NCBI GenBank assembly: GCA_002309305.1
Contig: DBWR01000075.1
Span: 29,766 to 35,912 of the forward strand
Length of the DNA: 6,147 nucleotides
Direction of reading: 5' to 3'
Origin: Treponema sp. UBA1233
GTDB lineage: Bacteria; Spirochaetota; Spirochaetia; Treponematales; Treponemataceae
The position numbers were made by a program, and so were the translations under genes. The notes below the pieces were generated by a model, which ran no database searches, was not told where the DNA came from, and saw nothing but the letters and a program-made list of their open reading frames with translations. Numbering within the stretch: the first letter of the stretch is position 1; the number at the start of each line of letters is the position of its first letter. Positions 1 to 4,363 of the stretch are shown here, piece by piece.

Positions 1-125
1 AAAACCTTATCCTCAGGCAATTCCTTTATTTTCCCCTCTGCAAAAACAGGAATGACTGAACACATCAAGTAAAAACACGCAAGCAAACCGAAGCCCGCAG
101 ATTTCTTCCGCAAATCAAATGGCAT
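1..125 (-). CDS. N-terminus of an exported protein of unknown function (partial)
   Basis: Reading leftward from the ATG whose complement is at 123-125, 41 codons are open and the gene leaves the window. The start is set by a GGAGG ribosome binding site (complement at 131-135) five bases upstream. The product begins with a classical signal peptide: a basic n-region with R6-K7-K8, a hydrophobic stretch of about 18 residues (roughly 10-27), and a V27-F28-A29 cleavage motif before E30. The little mature sequence visible (EGKIKELPEDKV) is charged and gives no family. V-F-A is also the cleavage motif of the two GH5-like proteins in this window, which fits the same export route but is a common motif. 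There is no cysteine at the +1 position, so it is secreted or periplasmic rather than a lipoprotein. Its role cannot be named from 41 residues. Confidence 0.8.
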   Translation of the reverse strand, partial: MPFDLRKKSAGFGLLACFYLMCSVIPVFAEGKIKELPEDKV

Positions 126-143
126 TTTATCCTCCGCTCCCTA

Positions 144-173
144 ATCGTACCAGTTTTGCATGCCTTTTGTCAA
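144..173 (-). promoter_or_regulatory. Sigma-70-type promoter of the left exported-protein gene
   Basis: On the minus strand there is a perfect TTGACA -35 (168-173), an 18-base spacer, and TACGAT as -10 (144-149). The -10 is preceded by TGG, giving an extended TGn element. Transcription would start near 137, just upstream of the ribosome binding site at 131-135, leaving a very short leader of about 12 bases. The -35 overlaps the -35 of the plus-strand promoter at 167-196. Confidence 0.6.
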
Positions 174-196
174 TTTTACTTACACTAAAATATAAC
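167..196 (+). promoter_or_regulatory. Probable sigma-70 promoter of the small lipoprotein ORF
   Basis: TTGTCA at 167-172 and TATAAC at 191-196 are separated by 18 bases on the plus strand. The predicted start near 203 gives a leader of about 70 bases before the ATG at 274. The -35 lies on the same bases as the minus-strand TTGACA because the sequence TTGTCAA reads as a -35 on both strands. The -10 is one base off consensus and no expression data exist, so this is a prediction. Confidence 0.45.
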
Positions 197-273
197 GCCG
201 CATGAGACTCAAGAAGCCCACTAGAATCAAATTGAATAAAAATGTTAAAAATCAATTCACTGGAGGATTTTTT

Positions 274-432
274 ATGAGAGTGCTGAGGAATTGTTTTATT
301 TGTGTTTTCCTTTTGAATTTTAATTTGGCTGCCTGCGTTTCTGCTCCTAAAAACGATTTTACCGGTACCATAACTCCAAACCGCTCGTGCTTGAATCCAT
401 TCAACCGACGGAATATGAAGTGGAAAGATTAA
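274..432 (+). CDS. Small lipoprotein-like ORF, probably truncated or frameshifted
   Basis: The ATG at 274 has a GGAGG ribosome binding site at 262-266, seven bases upstream. An in-frame ATG at 202 has no such site and would put a charged stretch before the leader, so 274 is preferred. The 52-residue product starts with a short basic region, a hydrophobic core (about residues 7-18) and a lipobox L18-A19-A20-C21, so the first 21 residues read as a lipoprotein signal peptide. The short mature part (VSAPKNDFTGTITP...) matches nothing I recognise and ends in an unconvincing basic tail. In another frame, from 378, the sequence reads KPLVLESIQPTEYEVERLIKN to a stop at 441-443, which looks more protein-like. 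One extra A in the run at 378-380 would fuse it to the lipoprotein leader as a 56-residue product. It is therefore either a tiny lipoprotein or the broken front of a larger one. The translation start is well supported, the intact gene is not. Confidence 0.5.
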   Translation: MRVLRNCFICVFLLNFNLAACVSAPKNDFTGTITPNRSCLNPFNRRNMKWKD

Positions 433-481
433 TTAAGAATTAAGAATGCAGAATTAGGAATTATCTATTTCTTTAATTCTT
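433..481. repeat. AT-rich degenerate repeat GAATTAA-like, with a weak inverted repeat
   Basis: Several spaced copies of AATTAAG/GAATTAG-like units follow the small ORF (431-462). AAGAATTAA at 435-443 is matched by its exact reverse complement TTAATTCTT at 473-481, giving a 9-base stem with a loop of about 29 bases. It lies between the ends of two convergent genes, the small ORF and the ATPase. It may be degenerate mobile or low-complexity DNA that trimmed the small ORF. The stem is too AT-rich and the loop too long to call a terminator. Confidence 0.35.
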
Positions 482-513
482 CTGTGTATTCGCAATATGG
501 GGCTGTTTTTTAC

Positions 514-1839
514 CTATTCAAGGTTTAAAAGAAAATCAACAACACCAATAACAGTAAAACCGTTTTCATCCAGCATTTCTTTTACCGGACGGTTTATGAT
601 TAATATTTTTTTGATTTGATCATTAAGAAGAACAAAAGGCCTGATTTCTCGATTTTTTGTTTTGGTTTCCGAAATATTATCCGCAATCTGTAAATATAGT
701 TTTTTAGTTCCCTTTGTTGCCATAAAATCAATTTCATAATTTTTGCGCACGCTCTTTCCATTTTTATCTTTTTCAACGGAATCAAAAGAACCTATGTTTA
801 CATTATAACCATTATAGACAAGTTCGTTATAGACAATTGTTTCCAAAAGGTGTCCCTCATCTGAATACATAAAATCCAGTTTTGCATTTCGTAGACCAGT
901 ATCACAGAAGTAGTATTTTCTTGTAGAATTGATAAAGTTCCGACCTTTTAAATCATATCGCCTGACTTGATTTATAATAAAGGCATCAAGAAATGCATCG
1001 ATATAAGACGTTACTGTTTCCTTATCAATTTTTTCATGTTTTTTGGAAATGAATGTGTTTGCTATTTTTTCTGAATTCAACAGTTCGCCTGTAGAATCGG
1101 AAAGAATGGTACACAGTTCGTCAAGAGCCTCTGTTTTTCTGATCTTTTTCCGTTCAACTATATCTTTCAAGTACGTAGTTTCAAAAAGACTCTTAAGATA
1201 TTTTTCTTTTTCATCCAAAGGTTTTAGTACTGCAAGAGGCATTCCCCCATGAAGCATATAATCATAGAAAATTTCCTGCTTACCCTGTCTGTTATTAGTT
1301 TTTGTACTCTCATAATCAAAATATTCTTTAAATGATAGCGGTGCCATGTGTATTTCAGTTGCCTTGTCGCGGAATTCTGTAACAATATCACTGGAAAGCA
1401 TTTTTGAATTTGAGCCTGTAACATACAGATCAATATTTTTTTCATGAGAAAGTCCCAGCACAACATCAACAAAAGAAACGATTTCCCTGTCGCTGTCTTT
1501 GGCAAGAATTATTTTCCCCTCTGTCAGGTCTGGATTTACAATTGTGTAAACACGCTGAATTTCATCAAGAAACAAAAAGAACTTTTTGCGTTTGTCTTTT
1601 GTCAATTCCAGTATATGATGATTAAGTTCAAGGGGATTTCTGTATTTTGAATTTTTGGCATCATCAAGTTCAAGAATTATAATGCTTTCCGGTTTTTCGC
1701 CTGAAGAAATCAAATAATCATAAAACAATTCTTTTAGGAGAAATGATTTTCCGCAGCGACGAATACCTGTGATAATTTTTGGGAATCCATTCCAACGAGA
1801 ATTTACAAGCTGATTCAGGTATTTAGGTCTCTGTATCAT
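514..1839 (-). CDS. AAA_14 / DUF4143 family ATPase
   Basis: A complete 441-residue protein. Near the N-terminus there is a Walker A motif GIRRCGKS (residues 25-32), then a Walker B strand FFLFLDE (87-93) followed by I-Q, and a sensor-type TGSNSKML (141-148). This is the order seen in the AAA_14 ATPase family. Between Walker B and the sensor lies an insert of about 40 residues (about 96-136). The C-terminal part resembles the DUF4143 domain, which has a PD-(D/E)xK nuclease-like fold, with E333 and E339 on a helix, E-I-D371-F and L-Q384-I. The usual catalytic Lys position is Gln, as is common in this family. These proteins are widespread, often multi-copy, and their biochemical role is not settled. 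Toxin-antitoxin-like and defence roles have been guessed. The start is supported by AGGAGG (complement at 1845-1850) five bases upstream. The gene stands alone, convergent to the small ORF and divergent from the GH5 gene, so it is unlikely to take part in polysaccharide use. Confidence 0.93.
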   Translation of the reverse strand: MIQRPKYLNQLVNSRWNGFPKIITGIRRCGKSFLLKELFYDYLISSGEKPESIIILELDDAKNSKYRNPLELNHHILELTKDKRKKFFLFLDEIQRVYTIVNPDLTEGKIILAKDSDREIVSFVDVVLGLSHEKNIDLYVTGSNSKMLSSDIVTEFRDKATEIHMAPLSFKEYFDYESTKTNNRQGKQEIFYDYMLHGGMPLAVLKPLDEKEKYLKSLFETTYLKDIVERKKIRKTEALDELCTILSDSTGELLNSEKIANTFISKKHEKIDKETVTSYIDAFLDAFIINQVRRYDLKGRNFINSTRKYYFCDTGLRNAKLDFMYSDEGHLLETIVYNELVYNGYNVNIGSFDSVEKDKNGKSVRKNYEIDFMATKGTKKLYLQIADNISETKTKNREIRPFVLLNDQIKKILIINRPVKEMLDENGFTVIGVVDFLLNLE

Positions 1840-1854
1840 TCTAACCTCCTTTTT

Positions 1855-1868
1855 TGTAGAATTCTACA
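1855..1868. promoter_or_regulatory. 14-bp perfect palindrome in the leader of the ATPase gene
   Basis: TGTAGAATTCTACA is an exact palindrome lying between the predicted transcription start (near 1876) and the ribosome binding site (1845-1850) of the ATPase gene. This is a typical place for a dimeric repressor to bind. A short RNA hairpin is less likely because no loop bases remain. The regulator is unknown and could be the ATPase system itself or an outside factor. Confidence 0.4.
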
Positions 1869-1882
1869 TATTTTTCGATTAG

Positions 1883-1911
1883 ATTATAATACGATTGAGA
1901 CTTTCTGACAA
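1883..1911 (-). promoter_or_regulatory. Sigma-70 promoter of the ATPase gene
   Basis: On the minus strand TTGTCA (complement at 1906-1911) and a perfect TATAAT (complement at 1883-1888) are 17 bases apart, the ideal spacing. Transcription should begin near 1876 and give a leader of about 37 bases that contains the 14-bp palindrome and the AGGAGG site. This is the best-formed promoter in the window. Confidence 0.7.
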
Positions 1912-1970
1912 GAGAAAAAAGAGTGAAATACAAGATACCGAACATGGAGTAAGCCACTTTTAAAACAGCG

Positions 1971-1993
1971 ATTCCCCGGTCAAGCCGGAGAAT
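1971..1993. repeat. Short palindromic (REP-like) repeat unit
   Basis: ATTC-C-CCGG (1971-1979) pairs with CCGG-A-GAAT (1985-1993) around the loop TCAAG, forming a 9-position stem with one mismatch. It is more GC-rich than its surroundings. The motif 'ATTCCCCGG TCAAG CCGG-GAATGAC' resembles short interspersed palindromes I know from many bacterial genomes, but this identification is from memory. A half-copy (GGGAATGAC at 4245-4253) precedes the second GH5-like gene at the matching place, so the repeat was part of, or at the border of, the duplicated unit. Confidence 0.55.
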
Positions 1994-1996
1994 GAC

Positions 1997-2015
1997 GGCC
2001 ATCAATTTGTGAGTT
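1997..2015 (+). promoter_or_regulatory. Conserved 19-base upstream box, copy 1
   Basis: GGCCATCAATTTGTGAGTT occurs exactly here and again at 4260-4278, in both cases just upstream of the promoter of a GH5-like gene. It ends 8 bases before the -35 region. Exact retention in non-coding DNA while the neighbouring bases have changed suggests an activator or operator site shared by the two genes. Simple recent common origin is the alternative. Confidence 0.45.
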
Positions 2016-2023
2016 TTCCTCCC

Positions 2024-2052
2024 TATCTTTTCCCCAGAACCCATGTTATAAT
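2024..2052 (+). promoter_or_regulatory. Extended -10 promoter of the first GH5-like gene
   Basis: A perfect TATAAT at 2047-2052 is preceded by TGT (2044-2046), forming an extended -10. The -35 position at 17-base spacing holds TATCTT (2024-2029), a poor match. The same TATCTT-17-TATAAT arrangement with TG is found at 4287-4315. A weak -35 with an extended -10 and a conserved box upstream is what an activator-dependent promoter would look like. The predicted start near 2059 gives a leader of about 59 bases. Confidence 0.65.
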
Positions 2053-2071
2053 TTGTGGAAACAGGATGCAT

Positions 2072-2097
2072 GACATTACACAAGAGATAAAAATGTC
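2072..2097 (+). other. Small stem-loop in the leader of the first GH5-like gene
   Basis: GACATT (2072-2077) and AATGTC (2092-2097) are exact reverse complements separated by 14 A-rich bases, with a further T-G pair at the base. The structure ends nine bases before the AAGGAG ribosome binding site. The leader of the second gene lacks this segment (about 24 bases shorter between the shared AGGATGCAT and CCAAGGAGAC). The stem is weak and may have no function. Confidence 0.25.
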
Positions 2098-2117
2098 GAG
2101 CCTTCCAAGGAGACCGT

Positions 2118-4229
2118 ATGAAAAATACCATACAAAATAATGGGAGGAGGTATAGAAGATTCCTAATCTTTGCCCTGCTCGTCCTAATCTCTTCAGTTTC
2201 TGTCTTTGCACAGAACGTTAAACCATACAAGCTAGACTTGAGCAAGTTTCCGGCATCAAACGAAAACAAGACCATAACATTCAACAAGAAAACCGGAAAG
2301 GTAACAATCGACAAACACGGTGATGTACGAGAGACGGTCTCTCTTTTCTACTGGCTCAATAATATGGATGTATCCGACTATAATGTCATAAGAATTAAAT
2401 ATGAGGCAACGGAAGGAATCGGGTTTTCGCTTCATGTCTCTTATCCTGAAGAGGCAGATTCTTATACTTGGTATGAAAGAGGCATTTACTGTCCTTCATA
2501 TCTTACAGAGATGGTGTTCCCGATAACCGCATACCCAAAGCGTCTGGAAGGAATTATTATCGCTTCTCCCTGGGGTGCGAGTTCCTGCCAGTTTACCATA
2601 AAAGAAATTACTTTTGAAAAAGTCGATGATCCTGTTTACACAAATATTCATGCAACCGATGAAAAGCCTGTTGTTGATACCGCCACAAAAACAACGATTA
2701 ATCCAAAAGCTGATGCATGGGATTTTGTTCCTAAGCTTGGTGTGGGTGCTCAATACTGGGCATTCAATGGAGAACCTACAAGAGAATTCGATTTTGGCTT
2801 TGATTTCTCCACCACCGGTTATCCAAAAGCAAGACGAAGAGAAAACTTTAAGAACCTTAGAAGCAAGGGTTTCAAGACCATAAGATTCCTTGTTAATCCT
2901 GGAGAACAATTTATTGACGACAAATATACACTGGATCCACGCTTTGTCAAAGAAGTTAAAGAACTTGTGGACATGGCAATAGAAGAAGATTTTTATGTCA
3001 TTCTCTGCGGATTTTTCTGGGCATGGGAAGTAAGCCAGCCGGATTCAGTAAACAGACTGCACCCTGTCCGTTATGAAAGCGTCATTGTAAATGCAAAAGA
3101 GCAGAAGAGATCAGAGAAAGTGCTAAAGGCTTTCTGGACTCAGATAGGAACAGCATTCAACAATTCTTACGATGAGCATCTGATTTTTGAAACCATGAAC
3201 GAGCCAGGTGACGACATTCATCCTCATGTTGAAGGGCATGACGGACCCATTGACCCGAACTGTTCTGTCTGCAAAAGTGACATCAAGATTGGAAACGGCT
3301 ACAATCAGCTTATAGTCGATACAATCCGTGCAACCGGCGGAAACAATGCCAACCGCTTCATTATGGTGGCAGCATTTGGAAATCCCTGGGCAAGCTATTT
3401 TAAGATGCCAAAGGACAAATCAAAAAACAAGCTTATTCCAATCGCACATATTTACCCCCTTGGTGTTGAGAACAATATAAACATGCTTTATTCAGAGGGC
3501 ATTAAAAAAATCGCTATTACAGATATTTTTGAGCAGATAGACAAGTGCTTTTTCAAAAAACATATCCCGTTCTACATCTCCGAGGTCAATGCACCACGTC
3601 AGGTTCCGATCATGGAAAGAATCAACATGATGAAGGATTTTATGGCAGAGGTAAAGAAGTCTGGACGTTCCTGCAACGTAAACCTTCATTTTAATCCAAT
3701 CCCAGAGAAAGATGACTACTGGTGCTATTACAATACTCACACCGGCAAATGGAAGGATGAAGAGCTTATAAATACAGTTCTTTATGCCGAACAGGGAAAA
3801 GAATATCCCCTGAGCACTGAGTTTGTCAAAAAGAATACAGTTAAGGTTGAAAGCGTTGTTGGAAAAGAACTTCTGCCTGTGCCTCATCAGTTTGAATTCT
3901 GGAATGATATCAACATAAGTACTCTTACACGTGCCGTTCCTTCAAAGTATAAGCTTGAGCTTGTTGTTGAAAAAACAGGGCCTGACCCAAGACTCACCGT
4001 AAACTATATCGACGGCGACAAAAACTGGTGCTACCTTATCCCAGAAAACAAAAAGGTTCAGGGCGGCTCACTCGAAATCTATGACAACGGTAAAAGCAAC
4101 AACATAATCCCAAAGGCTGAAAAGATTGTTGTCGGCATTACGGAAGAGTATTCACCGTACATCGAGTATCTTGGCCTTCACATAAACGGCAAGGATTGTC
4201 TTTTGAAGTCAGTAAAGGTGGTGGAATAA
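2118..4229 (+). CDS. Secreted GH5 (subfamily 4-like) glycoside hydrolase, putative endo-beta-glucanase/xyloglucanase
   Basis: A complete 703-residue protein. The start has AAGGAG at 2107-2112, five bases upstream. Residues 1-31 are a signal peptide (basic RRYRR, hydrophobic core, cleavage V-F-A31 before Q32). Residues about 33-165 form a beta-rich domain probably involved in carbohydrate binding. The GH5 barrel spans about 198-550: LGVGAQ replaces the usual start motif, the beta-2 strand is TIRFLVNP with the conserved Arg, then FETM-N361-E362-P (acid/base), H444-I-Y446 and IS-E489-V-N (nucleophile). Phrases such as YNQLIVDTIRATGGNNANRF match subfamily 4, whose members cut beta-1,4-glucans or xyloglucan outside the cell. 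A C-terminal beta-rich domain of about 110 residues follows (590-703). There is no dockerin or sortase signal. Oddities: the His pair usual after beta-3 is F299-F300, the beta-8 Trp is not obvious, and an H368-x-H370 ... C382-x-x-C385 cluster follows the acid/base. The catalytic pair is intact, so hydrolysis is likely, but the substrate is inferred. Confidence 0.88.
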   Translation: MKNTIQNNGRRYRRFLIFALLVLISSVSVFAQNVKPYKLDLSKFPASNENKTITFNKKTGKVTIDKHGDVRETVSLFYWLNNMDVSDYNVIRIKYEATEGIGFSLHVSYPEEADSYTWYERGIYCPSYLTEMVFPITAYPKRLEGIIIASPWGASSCQFTIKEITFEKVDDPVYTNIHATDEKPVVDTATKTTINPKADAWDFVPKLGVGAQYWAFNGEPTREFDFGFDFSTTGYPKARRRENFKNLRSKGFKTIRFLVNPGEQFIDDKYTLDPRFVKEVKELVDMAIEEDFYVILCGFFWAWEVSQPDSVNRLHPVRYESVIVNAKEQKRSEKVLKAFWTQIGTAFNNSYDEHLIFETMNEPGDDIHPHVEGHDGPIDPNCSVCKSDIKIGNGYNQLIVDTIRATGGNNANRFIMVAAFGNPWASYFKMPKDKSKNKLIPIAHIYPLGVENNINMLYSEGIKKIAITDIFEQIDKCFFKKHIPFYISEVNAPRQVPIMERINMMKDFMAEVKKSGRSCNVNLHFNPIPEKDDYWCYYNTHTGKWKDEELINTVLYAEQGKEYPLSTEFVKKNTVKVESVVGKELLPVPHQFEFWNDINISTLTRAVPSKYKLELVVEKTGPDPRLTVNYIDGDKNWCYLIPENKKVQGGSLEIYDNGKSNNIIPKAEKIVVGITEEYSPYIEYLGLHINGKDCLLKSVKVVE

Positions 4230-4259
4230 AACACGTCCGCAACAGGGAATGACAGCGGC

Positions 4260-4278
4260 GGCCATCAATTTGTGAGTT
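4260..4278 (+). promoter_or_regulatory. Conserved 19-base upstream box, copy 2
   Basis: An exact copy of the box at 1997-2015, about 30 bases after the stop codon of the first GH5-like gene. It again ends eight bases before the -35 region of a promoter, so box-to-promoter spacing is the same in both copies. Confidence 0.45.
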
Positions 4279-4286
4279 AAACACAT

Positions 4287-4315
4287 TATCTTTTTCCCAA
4301 AACTCATGTTATAAT
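4287..4315 (+). promoter_or_regulatory. Extended -10 promoter of the second GH5-like gene
   Basis: TATAAT at 4310-4315 with TGT just upstream (4307-4309), and TATCTT at 4287-4292 at 17-base spacing, repeat the arrangement of the first gene. The predicted start is near 4322, with a leader of about 42 bases up to AAGGAG (4353-4358). Its own promoter means the second gene need not depend on read-through, although it also lies only 134 bases after the first gene and no terminator is visible between them. Confidence 0.65.
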
Positions 4316-4363
4316 TTATGGATATAAACATAAGGATGCATCAACCGCACCCAAGGAGACAGC

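Noticed and set aside
230..257. Stem-loop AATTGA/TCAATT in the leader of the small lipoprotein ORF
   Set aside because: Six AT-only pairs with a 16-base loop, expected by chance in such AT-rich DNA.
202..273. In-frame upstream ATG at 202 as start of the small lipoprotein ORF
   Set aside because: It falls at the predicted transcription start, has no ribosome binding site, and would place 24 charged residues before the lipoprotein signal. The ATG at 274 has GGAGG at the right distance.
485..513. Possible terminator before the ATPase stop, with a T run at 505-511
   Set aside because: No GC-rich stem precedes the T run on either strand.
1224..1505. Nested minus-strand ORF within the ATPase gene, and the plus-strand ORFs at 1043-1252 and 1444-1650
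   Set aside because: Out-of-frame or antisense shadows of a well-supported gene, without ribosome binding sites or recognisable domains.
1841..2314. 157-codon minus-strand ORF in front of the ATPase
   Set aside because: It covers the ATPase promoter, the palindromic repeat and the antisense of the GH5 signal peptide, and has no credible ribosome binding site. Its reading VILRLDRGIAV is the usual by-product of translating such repeats.
2496..2909. Antisense ORFs inside the GH5-like genes (also 3492-3887, 4850-5152, 5369-5824, 5840-6055)
   Set aside because: They mirror the codon pattern of the sense genes, and the sense strand has clear domains across the whole length.
4230..4260. Possible terminator after the first GH5-like gene (CCGC 4237-4240 with GCGG 4255-4258)
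   Set aside because: Only a four-base stem with a long loop and no T run follows. It is better explained as the remnant of the palindromic repeat.
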